A DNA stretch of 13,142 nucleotides from Novosphingobium sp. (GCA_021299075.1 JAJTFU010000034.1:1-13142), one strand, 5' to 3'; shown: positions 1 through 7,196, counted from the stretch's first letter. Made by a program: numbers and translations. Notes: generated by a model not told the origin, from the sequence alone.

Positions 1-1157
1 AGGACGAGATCCGCGCCGGGTCGCTTGGCGCTTGTCTGCTCTCGGTTCTGCTGTTCCAGGCCGTGGGCGACCGAATTGCGCGCGATGGCCTGCCGCGGCC
101 GGTCTGTGTCATGGCCGGCAGCAACGGCGTCTATCCCTATTTTGACGCACCAGTGGCCGGAATGCCTGAAGCGGCGCTCAAGGACGAAGCGGCTGAGCTA
201 AGCAGCGCGGCTGCCTATGTCCCGGGGCCGCGTTACAGCAGCCTGCTGGTGACCGGCATCCCGCGCGCGCGCAAGCGGGCCGTGCTGGTGGTTGAGGAAA
301 CCGAAACCGAAACCGCCGCCCGGATTGCCAACCTGCGCGGGCTGCATCACCGCAACGAGGAAGTGCTTGAGCCTGCGGCTGAGCCGATCCCCGAACTGGC
401 CGAAGTGGCGGGTCCCGAAGACGGCACGATCATTCCGATCCCGAACGGCCCGTTGATGGTCAAGAAGAAGCCAGCGCATTCGTGGGATTTCCGCGATCTG
501 CTGACGCCCGAGCCGCCCTCGCACGAGCCGGATTACGAGGCCGACCTGCCCGAACCGCCGCGCGACTGGATGCCGTCGGAAGTCGAGTCCGAGTCACTGT
601 TGCCGGAATTGCCGGAGGACGCCGGGGAACTTGATGCCGACCCAGCTGAGCCAGAGTGGGACCGCTCGGAAGTGGAGCCGGATTTCGAACCAATCCTGCC
701 GCCCGAAGCCTGGCAACCGGAAGCAGAATGGGCCGAAGGCGAGGTCGAAGCCGATTGGGACCTGCCCCCCGAGCCGCCGTTGCCGCCAGTGGCCGAGCCA
801 GAGCCAGTCGTTCCCGAGCTGGTCGCGGCGACATCTGCTGCCACGCGTCGGATCGAACCGGGCTTCACTTCATTCGAGATCGACCTCGATATCGAAAGCC
901 GCCTGAAAGCGCTCATCGCCGCGCAGGCCCTCGCGCCTGAACCCGAACCCTTGCTTGTTCCCGATCTTGAGCCAGAATCCGAGCGCGATCCCGAACCGGC
1001 AGGCGAAGCCAAAGCGGTGCAGCCGGACCTCGGCCCGGCCTGGCCGCTGGGCATCGGCTGGCTCGAAGATGCGGGCGAACCGGCGGCGGTCCCCGCCCCC
1101 GCGCCGCGCCCGTCACTGCTGACGCGGCTGCTCGGCCTGCTGCCCTGGCGGCGTTAG
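1..1157 (+). CDS. Acidic Pro/Glu-rich protein of unknown function, 5' partial
   Basis: I do not recognise this protein. The frame is open to the left edge: codons from base 3 read DEIRAGSLGACLLSVLLFQA before the first visible start (GTG at 63). That GTG has no convincing ribosome-binding site, so the true start probably lies outside the window. The visible N-terminal part includes a hydrophobic stretch (GACLLSVLLFQAV) and a short compact region. From about 100 residues after the GTG the chain becomes low-complexity, dominated by Glu, Asp and Pro with scattered Trp (for example PEPPSHEPDYEADLPEPP), and is probably disordered. It ends in a basic, hydrophobic tail (LLTRLLGLLPWRR). A short ACCGAA-type tandem run near 299-316 encodes an ETETE stretch. 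The stop is only 3 bp from the convergent stop of the acyl-CoA synthetase gene. The real coding frame is supported by its length, the protein-like upstream extension and the close packing; function is unknown. Confidence 0.7.
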   Translation, partial: DEIRAGSLGACLLSVLLFQAVGDRIARDGLPRPVCVMAGSNGVYPYFDAPVAGMPEAALKDEAAELSSAAAYVPGPRYSSLLVTGIPRARKRAVLVVEETETETAARIANLRGLHHRNEEVLEPAAEPIPELAEVAGPEDGTIIPIPNGPLMVKKKPAHSWDFRDLLTPEPPSHEPDYEADLPEPPRDWMPSEVESESLLPELPEDAGELDADPAEPEWDRSEVEPDFEPILPPEAWQPEAEWAEGEVEADWDLPPEPPLPPVAEPEPVVPELVAATSAATRRIEPGFTSFEIDLDIESRLKALIAAQALAPEPEPLLVPDLEPESERDPEPAGEAKAVQPDLGPAWPLGIGWLEDAGEPAAVPAPAPRPSLLTRLLGLLPWRR

Positions 1158-1160
1158 ACC

Positions 1161-2993
1161 CTAGCCCTTGTAGAGCGCGTCGAGCCGCTCGCTGTAGCGT
1201 TCCTTCAGCTTGTGGCGACGGATCTTCAGGCTCGGCGTCATTTCCTCGTTCTCGATAGAAAAGGCCTCGTCCGCGAAGGCGAACTGGCGAACCTTCTCGA
1301 TCACGCTGAGGTCCTGATTGACCCGGTCAATCGCCGCGCGGATCGTTGAGCGGAAGGCCGGCAGGTCCTGCAGTGCCTTTACGTCGAACTTCTCGCCCTG
1401 GGCGCGGGCCCATTCAAGCGCCCATTCGGCATCCGGCACGATCAGGCCGACCACGTAAGGCCGCTTGTCGCCCACCACCATCGCCTGAGCGATCTCGGGC
1501 TGGAGCGTCAGCATCCCTTCGACCTTCTGGGGCGAGATGTTGTCGCCCTTGTCGTTGACGATCATGTCCTTCTTGCGGTCGGTGATGACGATCCGGCCCT
1601 TGTCATCGAGATGGCCGATGTCACCGGTGTGGAGCCAGATTCCAGCGCCCGGTTCGCCCTCCGGCTCCTTCAGCACGCGGGCGGTTTCGGCCTCGTTGCG
1701 CCAGTAGCCGTGCATCACCAGCTCGCCGCGCACCAGGATTTCGCCGTCATGGGCGATCTTGATTTCGACGCCTTCCATGGCCGGGCCAACGGTATCCATC
1801 TTCAGACCGACCTTGGGCCGGTTGCAGCTGATCACCGGGGCGGCCTCGGTCTGGCCATAGCCTTGCAGCATGGTCAGCCCCATCGCCTCGAAGAAGGTGC
1901 CCACCTCGGGATTGAGCGGCGCACCGCCTGACACCATCGCCTTGATCCGGCCGCCGAAGCGGGCGCGGATCTTGGGCCGCAGGGTCTTTTCGAGCAGCAG
2001 GTCCATCGGCTTGTCGCGCAGCCGGCCCTTGCCTTCACGCTGGCCCTTGATCCCGCCGATCGAAAGCGCCCGGCCCATCAGGAAGTTGGCGACCTTGCCC
2101 TGCTTCTCGACCTGCTTCATGATCCGGGTGCGCAGCACCTCGAAGAGGCGGGGGACGACGACCATGATTGTCGGGCGCACTTCCTCGATATTGCTGGCGA
2201 GCTTTTCGAGGCCTTCGGAATAGTAGATCTGCCCGCCCATCCCGATTGGCAGCATTTGCCCGCCGGTATGCTCATAGGCGTGGCTGAGCGGCAGGAAGCT
2301 GAGGAAAACCTCGTCATCCCAACCGAAGTCCTCGGCCAGGATCCGCGCGGCGCCATCGACGTTGCACAGGATCGCGCCGTGGTGCTGCAGCACACCGCGC
2401 GGGGCGCCGCCGGTGCCGCTGGTATAGATGATGCAGGCCGTATCCTCGCGCTTGATCGTAGCCACGCGCTTGTCGACTGCGGCGCGGGCCTTGGCGGCAT
2501 CGCCATTCAGCAGGCTGGTCCAGTCGCGGTATTCGAACTGCCCGGTCTGAGCGATCCGCAGCGGCTCAATCCCGATCACGAAACCGGCCTGCCCCGCGGC
2601 GAGCACGCCCGGCAGCAATGGCTTGGCCAGCTTGTCGTCCGAAACGATCACCGCCCGCGCGCCGGAGTTTTCCAGCACGTGCAGGTGGTCACGCTCGGTA
2701 TTGGTAATATAGGCCGGCACGGTCACGCAGCCGGCGGCCATGATCGCGAAATCGGCGATGCACCATTCGGGCCGGTTCTCGGAGACCAGCATCACCCGGT
2801 CGCCATTTTGCAGGCCCATGGCCCGCAGTGCCTCGGCCAACAAGCAGACCTGCCGCGCGGCTTCCGCCCAGGAAATCGCCTGCCACGATCCGTCACGCTT
2901 GGCCGACAGGAACGGCGCCTCGCCCTTCGCGTCCGCACGCTTCAGGAACAGTTCGACCAGGTTCCGGGCGGCCCGGAAATCACCAATATCCAT
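1161..2993 (-). CDS. Long-chain fatty-acid--CoA ligase (AMP-forming acyl-CoA synthetase)
   Basis: This is a 610-residue member of the ANL adenylating superfamily, expected to activate fatty acids to acyl-CoA through an acyl-adenylate for beta-oxidation or lipid synthesis. Visible motifs are the P-loop-like YTSGTGGAPRGV from Tyr190, the GYGQTEAAP motif, HTGD at 455-458 (Asp458 binds the ATP ribose in this family), the hinge region TDRKKDMIV, and the C-terminal TPSLKIRR that carries the adenylation lysine. The length fits FadD15-like enzymes of about 600 residues. The frame is open far upstream, to 3431, but that extension overlaps the divergent gamma-glutamyltransferase gene and looks unlike protein. 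The ATG at 2993 (MDIGDFRAARN) has GAGGGG ten bases upstream and gives the normal family N-terminus. Substrate chain length cannot be read from sequence. The gene is monocistronic as far as visible, with its stop 3 bp from the neighbouring convergent stop. Confidence 0.93.
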   Translation of the reverse strand: MDIGDFRAARNLVELFLKRADAKGEAPFLSAKRDGSWQAISWAEAARQVCLLAEALRAMGLQNGDRVMLVSENRPEWCIADFAIMAAGCVTVPAYITNTERDHLHVLENSGARAVIVSDDKLAKPLLPGVLAAGQAGFVIGIEPLRIAQTGQFEYRDWTSLLNGDAAKARAAVDKRVATIKREDTACIIYTSGTGGAPRGVLQHHGAILCNVDGAARILAEDFGWDDEVFLSFLPLSHAYEHTGGQMLPIGMGGQIYYSEGLEKLASNIEEVRPTIMVVVPRLFEVLRTRIMKQVEKQGKVANFLMGRALSIGGIKGQREGKGRLRDKPMDLLLEKTLRPKIRARFGGRIKAMVSGGAPLNPEVGTFFEAMGLTMLQGYGQTEAAPVISCNRPKVGLKMDTVGPAMEGVEIKIAHDGEILVRGELVMHGYWRNEAETARVLKEPEGEPGAGIWLHTGDIGHLDDKGRIVITDRKKDMIVNDKGDNISPQKVEGMLTLQPEIAQAMVVGDKRPYVVGLIVPDAEWALEWARAQGEKFDVKALQDLPAFRSTIRAAIDRVNQDLSVIEKVRQFAFADEAFSIENEEMTPSLKIRRHKLKERYSERLDALYKG

Positions 2994-3003
2994 AATTGCA
3001 CTG

Positions 3004-3010
3004 CCCCTCT
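3004..3010 (-). promoter_or_regulatory. Ribosome-binding site deciding the acyl-CoA ligase start
   Basis: Read on the minus strand the site is AGAGGGG, ending 10 bases before the ATG at 2993. It favours this start over the much longer open frame that runs back into the divergent gene. Confidence 0.55.
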
Positions 3011-3042
3011 CTGCAGCACCCTTCCCCGTATGGATAAATCCC

Positions 3043-3062
3043 CTAGGCAAGCTTTGCCCTAG
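3043..3062. repeat. Imperfect inverted repeat in divergent intergenic region
   Basis: The arms CTAGGCAA (3043-3050) and TTGCCCTAG (3054-3062) are complementary apart from one bulged base, around a 3-base centre. The repeat lies in the 151-bp gap between the divergent acyl-CoA ligase and gamma-glutamyltransferase genes, where promoters for both must sit. It could be an operator for a dimeric regulator. No matching -35/-10 pair stands out on either strand, so the function is an inference from position. Confidence 0.3.
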
Positions 3063-3144
3063 CGGCAAGTGTGTGGGGCCATCCGGCCGATGGCCGCCGA
3101 CCGCTCGATTGCCACGCCGGTGCTCTCCTCCTAAGAGTCGCGAC

Positions 3145-4866
3145 ATGGCTTCATTCCGTCTTTCCATCGCTTGCATCGCGCTGTTCGTTGCATCCTGCAC
3201 CAATCCGCAGTCGCCACAGTCGGCTCCCCCAGCACCGGCGCCAGAGAATGTGAGGGTCCAGCCCTTCGTGATCGCGGCCAATCCGCTGGCCGCCCAGGCC
3301 GGGATGGACGTGCTGGAACGCGGCGGGAATGCGATCGACGCCGCCATTGCCGTCCAGGCAATGCTCTCGCTGGTCGAGCCACAGTCATCAGGCATGGGCG
3401 GCGGCACGATCATGCAGCACCTTGATGGCAAGACCGGGCAGCTGGTGGTTTATGATGGCCGCGAAGTCGCCCCGGCTCAGGCCAGCCGCGAAATGTTCAT
3501 GGGCAATGATGGCAAGCCGCTGGGCTTTCGGGAAGCGGTCGTCTCGGGCCGTGCAACCGGCGTACCGGGGGCGGTTGCCGCCCTGGCGCTGGCGCACCGC
3601 GAACACGGCAAATTGCCTTGGAGCAGCCTGTTCGATGCCCCGATCCGCACTGCGGATAAGGGCTTTGTCATCAGCCCGCGGCTGGGGCGGTTCCTGCCCT
3701 TGCCGTTCCCGCAACTCGACCAGCCGGATGCCAAGCGCTATTTCGCGCGTCCCGACGGCACCCGGAAGGCCACTGGCGACCGGCTGCGCAACCCAGACTA
3801 TGCCGCCTTCCTGCGCCGCCTGGCCAAGGATGGCCCGGACGCGCTCTATCGCGGCAGCACGGCCGCCAAGATCGTGGCCCGCACGCGCGAGGCGCCCCTG
3901 GCCGGGACCATGACTATGGCGGACCTGGCCGGTTACAAGCCGGTCAAGCGCACGCCGATCTGCGCGCCCTACCGCGCCTACAAGGTCTGCGCCCCGCCGC
4001 CGCCGTCCAGTGGCGTCGGCATGCTGGCGCTGCTTGGCTTGCTTGAGCGAACCGATATTGCCACGCGCGGCCCGAACGACCCGCAGGCCTGGTTCCTCTT
4101 CGCCGAGGCCAGCCGGCTGATGTACGCCGATCGCGACACCTATGTCGGCGATGCCGATTTTGTGAAGGTGCCGGTCGCCGGGATGATCGAGCCTGCCTAC
4201 CTTGACCAGCGCGCCGCACTCATCGGCAAGACGGCGGCTGCCAGCGTCGAGCCAGGCAAGCCGAAGGGTGCGGGCGTGGCAATTGCCGACCGCACGCTTG
4301 AGCCTGCTGGCACCTCGCACTTCATCGTTCGCGATGCCCGCGGCAATGTCGTGTCGATGACCACCACGGTTGAATCGATCTTTGGCTCGGGCCGGATGGT
4401 CGACGGGTTCTTCCTCAACAACCAGATGAATGATTTCTCGTTCAATCCGCTGCAAGCCAATGGCGATCTCTCGCCCAACGCTGTGGCGCCAGGCAAGCGA
4501 CCGCGTTCGTCGATGGTGCCGCTGGTGTTGTTCGACAAGGATGGGAATTTTGCCGGGGCGATCGGCTCGGCCGGGGGCAATGCGATCCTGGCCTATGTCG
4601 GCAAGTCGCTGGTTGCGGCAATCGACTGGGGCCTGCCGATGCAGCAGGCGCTGGCCCAGCCCAACCTGGTGGCGCGCGGTAAGAGCTTCAACGGCGAGGT
4701 TGACAAGTTCAGCCCAGAGGTCCGTGCAGGCCTGGCTGAGCGCGGCGTGATGCTGACGCCGGGACAGGGCGAGGATTCCGGGGTCCACGCCGTGCTGATC
4801 AGGGGCGGCAAGATCGAAGGCGGCTTCGATCCGCGCCGTGAGGGCGTGGTGCTGGTCGGCAAGTAG
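3145..4866 (+). CDS. ggt: Gamma-glutamyltransferase, lipoprotein form
   Basis: This is a 573-residue gamma-glutamyltranspeptidase, an N-terminal nucleophile hydrolase that cleaves the gamma-glutamyl bond of glutathione and related compounds in the periplasm. The precursor normally cuts itself in front of a Thr, here Thr390 (GTSHFIVRD), to give large and small subunits. The small subunit continues with the typical GSGRMVDGFFLNNQMNDF stretch and a GSAGG loop (474-478). An N-terminal SSGMGGGT motif also fits the family. The chosen ATG gives a lipoprotein signal: hydrophobic segment, then V15-A16-S17-Cys18, so the mature protein should be lipid-anchored, with Thr at +2 suggesting the outer membrane. 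The frame is open upstream to 2740, but that region overlaps the divergent gene. AAGAG lies 7 bases before the ATG as a weak ribosome-binding site. The loop reads GSAGG where many relatives have GSPGG. Hydrolase, transferase and cephalosporin-acylase-like activities cannot be separated by eye. Confidence 0.93.
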   Translation: MASFRLSIACIALFVASCTNPQSPQSAPPAPAPENVRVQPFVIAANPLAAQAGMDVLERGGNAIDAAIAVQAMLSLVEPQSSGMGGGTIMQHLDGKTGQLVVYDGREVAPAQASREMFMGNDGKPLGFREAVVSGRATGVPGAVAALALAHREHGKLPWSSLFDAPIRTADKGFVISPRLGRFLPLPFPQLDQPDAKRYFARPDGTRKATGDRLRNPDYAAFLRRLAKDGPDALYRGSTAAKIVARTREAPLAGTMTMADLAGYKPVKRTPICAPYRAYKVCAPPPPSSGVGMLALLGLLERTDIATRGPNDPQAWFLFAEASRLMYADRDTYVGDADFVKVPVAGMIEPAYLDQRAALIGKTAAASVEPGKPKGAGVAIADRTLEPAGTSHFIVRDARGNVVSMTTTVESIFGSGRMVDGFFLNNQMNDFSFNPLQANGDLSPNAVAPGKRPRSSMVPLVLFDKDGNFAGAIGSAGGNAILAYVGKSLVAAIDWGLPMQQALAQPNLVARGKSFNGEVDKFSPEVRAGLAERGVMLTPGQGEDSGVHAVLIRGGKIEGGFDPRREGVVLVGK

Positions 4867-4869
4867 GCG

Positions 4870-4888
4870 GGGCAGCTATTCGCTGCCC
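4870..4888. terminator. Small hairpin between convergent ggt and pyrD
   Basis: GGGCAGC (4870-4876) and GCTGCCC (4882-4888) form a perfect 7-bp stem with a TATTC loop, spanning the 9-bp gap and the last codons of pyrD. It is placed where a bidirectional terminator would be useful, but there is no T-tract on either side, so it may be a weak or rho-assisted terminator, or chance. Confidence 0.3.
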
Positions 4889-5907
4889 ACGGCCTCGGCA
4901 ATGCTGCTGAACCCGTCGCGCCGCATCAGCCGCTCCAGCCCGCGGGTGATCCGGCGGGCCAGGCCCGGCCCTTCATAGACCACCGCACTGTAGAGCTGGA
5001 CCAGGTTGGCCCCGGCCCGGATCCGCGCCCAGGCATCTTCGGCGCTGGCGATGCCGCCCACGCCGACCAGCGGGATCGCACCTTTGGCAACGGCATGAAA
5101 ATCACCCAGCCGCGCCTGAGCCAGATCGCGCAGGGGCGCGCCTGACAGACCGCCGGCCTCGGCTGCGTGGCGCGATTTGAGGGCCGGCCGGGTAATCGTG
5201 GTGTTGGAGACGATGATTGCGGCAATGCCGTGCTTGATGGCCGCTTCGACAATCCGGGCTGGGGCTGCGTCGTCCAAGTCCGGCGCGACTTTCAGGAGGA
5301 CTGGCGGGTCGCCGGCCTGCCGCTCGGCGGCGATGGCGGAGAGCAGGTCGTTCAGCTCCTTGTCGCCCTGCAGATCGCGCAGGCCCGGCGTGTTGGGCGA
5401 TGAGATGTTGACCGTGATGTAGCTTGCGAGATCGCGGAAGGCGGCGATGCCGGCCAGGTAATCGGCGATCCGATCAGTCGAATCCTTGTTGGCACCGACA
5501 TTGGCAGCCACCACGCCCACCCGCTTGCGCTTTGCCAGCCGCGCCTGTGCTGCTTCCAGCCCGCCGTTGTTAAAACCCATCCGGTTGATCACCGCGCGGT
5601 CTTCCTGCAGCCGGAACAGGCGCGGCTGCGGATTGCCGGGCTGAGGCCGCGGGGTGACCGTGCCAATCTCGGTAAAGCCGAAGCCCAGGCCCAGCACTGC
5701 GTCGGGCACTTCGGCGTCCTTGTCGAAGCCCGGGGCCATGCCGAGCGGATTGGGGAACTTGATCCCGGCCACTTCGGTCGCCAGCGGGCCGGGGCGGCAA
5801 GGCCCGCCGTGTGGCATCAGCTTCAACGCATCGATGGTCAGCCGGTGCGCACGCTCGGCATCGATCAGGAACAGGGCAGGGCGGAGCAGCGGATAGATTT
5901 GGGTCAC
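4876..5907 (-). CDS. pyrD: Dihydroorotate dehydrogenase (quinone), class 2
   Basis: This 343-residue enzyme oxidises dihydroorotate to orotate in pyrimidine biosynthesis, passing electrons through FMN to membrane quinone. Class 2 membership is shown by the N-terminal helical segment (YPLLRPALFLIDAERAHRLT) that docks on the inner membrane, and by the serine-type active site NISSPNTPGLR, with the catalytic base probably Ser170. Also visible are the FMN-binding stretches NPLGMAPGFDKD (53-64), NRMGFNN (108-114), VSNTT and GVGGI. Length is normal for the family. The start is a GTG: no ATG lies upstream in frame, and this start gives the standard N-terminus. The ribosome-binding site is weak. The gene diverges from the AraC-type regulator gene and converges with ggt with 9 bp between stops, so it is probably transcribed alone. 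Confidence 0.95.
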   Translation of the reverse strand: MTQIYPLLRPALFLIDAERAHRLTIDALKLMPHGGPCRPGPLATEVAGIKFPNPLGMAPGFDKDAEVPDAVLGLGFGFTEIGTVTPRPQPGNPQPRLFRLQEDRAVINRMGFNNGGLEAAQARLAKRKRVGVVAANVGANKDSTDRIADYLAGIAAFRDLASYITVNISSPNTPGLRDLQGDKELNDLLSAIAAERQAGDPPVLLKVAPDLDDAAPARIVEAAIKHGIAAIIVSNTTITRPALKSRHAAEAGGLSGAPLRDLAQARLGDFHAVAKGAIPLVGVGGIASAEDAWARIRAGANLVQLYSAVVYEGPGLARRITRGLERLMRRDGFSSIAEAVGSE

Positions 5908-5927
5908 GGGCAGCAGCCTATGACAGC

Positions 5928-5956
5928 ACTATTCGGCGAAGTCGATTCGGCCTCAA
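5928..5956 (-). promoter_or_regulatory. Candidate sigma70-type promoter of pyrD
   Basis: Read on the minus strand, TTGAGG (5956-5951) and AATAGT (5933-5928) are separated by 17 bases, each matching 4 of 6 consensus positions. This would start transcription about 14 bases before the GTG start, giving a very short leader. The match is modest. Confidence 0.3.
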
Positions 5957-6032
5957 TCCTGGCCAGTCTTTCGAGTGGACCGACTCGCAATCGATATTGT
6001 GAGGGGCGTGGTTGGCCAGAATGTCGAATCCC

Positions 6033-6154
6033 TACAATTGCCCCACTACGGCCGAGACTATCAATTTTGTGCGACCCAAAGGGCTTGCCGCGTGTTGTGT
6101 GCAGCCCCAAACTTCCATGACGGCCTCGGACCTTCGGGTCCGGGCCGTTTTTTT
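6033..6154 (+). ncRNA. Candidate small RNA or attenuated leader upstream of the AraC-type regulator
   Basis: A strong + strand terminator ends at 6154, yet no protein gene points into it: pyrD starts at 5907 and leaves leftward, and the regulator gene starts only at 6200. Something transcribed from within 5908-6120 is therefore implied. A TACAAT box at 6033-6038 is a good -10 candidate with a poor -35 (TTGGCC at 6012-6017, 15-base gap); it would give an RNA of roughly 110 bases starting near 6045. Besides the terminator the RNA could form a stem from GGGCTTGC (6081-6088) and GCAGCCC (6101-6107) with one bulge and a 12-base loop. It resembles no RNA family I can name: the tRNA-like TCGAATCC at 6024-6031 has no cloverleaf around it. 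The start is inferred; only the 3' end is well supported. The alternative is a conditional leader of the downstream gene. Confidence 0.4.
6120..6154 (+). terminator. Strong rho-independent terminator
   Basis: The arms at 6120-6132 and 6137-6148 pair over 12 bp with a single bulged T at 6126, closed by a TTCG tetraloop (6133-6136), and followed by a run of seven T (6148-6154). It works only on the + strand, as the complementary strand has no T-tract. It lies 45 bases before the AraC-type gene and inside the longer open frame of that gene, which argues against a start further upstream. Confidence 0.88.
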
Positions 6155-6187
6155 CGACTGTGCTTGCCAAGTGAGGGGACGGTCAGC

Positions 6188-6191
6188 AGGA
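6188..6191 (+). promoter_or_regulatory. Ribosome-binding site deciding the AraC-type gene start
   Basis: AGGA sits 8 bases before the ATG at 6200. Together with the terminator lying upstream in the same frame, it supports this start rather than the open frame reaching back to 5975. Confidence 0.5.
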
Positions 6192-6199
6192 TCGGTGTG

Positions 6200-7132
6200 A
6201 TGCTGCACCCCCCCGCCACCGAAGATGAGGATGCTTCTGCCGGCGCAGAACAGGTCGAACTGACGGCCAGCGAACAGATCCGGCTGGAATTCATTCCCCC
6301 GTCGGAACAGCTCCGGCCGTTTGTTACGACCTTCTATTCGCTGCGCTGCGATGAACCTGAGATCCTGGACTGTCTGCCCGCTGCGGTCGGCTACCTCACC
6401 TTGAACCTCGCGGGCTCGGGTATCCTGCATTTTGCCGATGGTCGAGCCGAACCCTCGCACGATGCCATGTTCCTGACGCCGACAACAGCCGCAGTGCGGA
6501 TCGCGCTACAGGGCCCCTGGCACATGATCGGAGCGGCGCTTTCGCCGCTCGGCTGGGCGGCCCTGACCGGATTGCACGCTGGCGACGTGGCCGACCGTGT
6601 CCTGCCAGCCAGCCAGGTGCTGGGTGCGGCAGCAAACAATCTGGCCGCGCGAATCCGGTCGATCGCGGATGGCGATGCGGCTCGGGCAGCGGTCCTTGCT
6701 GATTTGATCGGTGATCGGCTGCGCCCGGTCAAACCGCGGCATGTTCAGGTTATCGATGCGATTGCGAACTGGCTATCTTCCAGCTTTGATCCGCCAGTTT
6801 CTATCCTGCCCCAGCAGGCCAACTATTCGATCCGCCAGGTTGAGCGGCTGTGCGAACGCTATTTCGGCGTCCCGCCCAAGCAGCTGGCCCGCAAGTATCG
6901 GGCATTGCGCGTCGCGGCGCTGCTGCAGGCGCCAGACACCAGCCCCGAGCAGGTTGCTGCGCTTAAGAATCTGTATTTCGATCAGTCGCATCTGATCCGC
7001 GACATGCGGCACTATCTGGGTCGTACGCCGAATCGGATCTTCGACGGCTCTGCACCGCTGTTGAATGCGACCAGCTCGATGCGCGGCTATCGCGAAGTGC
7101 GGCCCAATTTTGCTCGAATTCCCGGCGATTGA
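6200..7132 (+). CDS. AraC-family transcriptional regulator
   Basis: This 310-residue protein is probably a DNA-binding transcription factor. The N-terminal two thirds (from about residue 25, with PPSEQLRPFVTTFYSLR) resemble the AraC-associated sensing domain seen in regulators with an unusual beta-rich N-terminus; the ligand is not predictable. The C-terminal 100 residues form the two helix-turn-helix motifs of the AraC/XylS type: SIRQVERLCERYFGVPPKQL for the first and NLYFDQSHLIRDMRHYLGRT with the PNRIF end for the second. The ATG at 6200 is preferred because of AGGA 8 bases upstream; a GTG at 6197 is the near alternative. It follows a strong terminator and precedes the Rrf2 gene by 64 bp. 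No obvious target gene stands next to it: pyrD and the suf operon are unlikely but possible targets. Confidence 0.88.
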   Translation: MLHPPATEDEDASAGAEQVELTASEQIRLEFIPPSEQLRPFVTTFYSLRCDEPEILDCLPAAVGYLTLNLAGSGILHFADGRAEPSHDAMFLTPTTAAVRIALQGPWHMIGAALSPLGWAALTGLHAGDVADRVLPASQVLGAAANNLAARIRSIADGDAARAAVLADLIGDRLRPVKPRHVQVIDAIANWLSSSFDPPVSILPQQANYSIRQVERLCERYFGVPPKQLARKYRALRVAALLQAPDTSPEQVAALKNLYFDQSHLIRDMRHYLGRTPNRIFDGSAPLLNATSSMRGYREVRPNFARIPGD

Positions 7133-7158
7133 ATTCCTCTGGCGATAGGCCTAGGGGA

Positions 7159-7189
7159 AACCGGAAAGAATCAGTCCGATTTAACCGGA
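7159..7189. promoter_or_regulatory. Candidate operator for the Rrf2-type suf regulator
   Basis: Three related half-sites stand just before the Rrf2 start: AACCGGA (7159-7165), its near-complement TCCGATT (7175-7181), and AACCGGA again (7183-7189). The last two make a 15-bp palindrome around T7182 with one mismatch. The third half-site overlaps the GGAG ribosome-binding site (7187-7190, 6 bases before the ATG at 7197). A dimeric regulator bound here would block transcription or translation start of the suf operon. Autoregulation is common for Rrf2 proteins, but which protein binds here is an inference. No convincing -35/-10 pair was found in the 64-bp gap, so the promoter may lie inside the end of the preceding gene. 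Confidence 0.4.
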
Positions 7190-7196
7190 GCCGCCC

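Noticed and set aside
299..316. Short tandem ACCGAA repeat
   Set aside because: Only about three units, in frame within an acidic low-complexity coding region; it is too short to call a repeat element.
2994..3431. Longer N-terminus for the acyl-CoA ligase
   Set aside because: It overlaps the divergent ggt gene including its signal peptide, and the ATG at 2993 has a ribosome-binding site and the expected N-terminus.
3388..4788. Minus-strand open frame of 466 codons opposite ggt
   Set aside because: It is a shadow of the gamma-glutamyltransferase gene; its translation is low-complexity His/Arg/Ala-rich and unlike a protein family.
6002..6046. Possible tRNA suggested by TCGAATCC and GGGGC/GCCCC ends
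   Set aside because: The span is only about 45 bases, with no anticodon arm or D arm, so no cloverleaf can form.
5975..6199. Longer N-terminus for the AraC-type regulator
   Set aside because: The region contains the strong terminator at 6120-6154, and its translation does not look like the regulator family.
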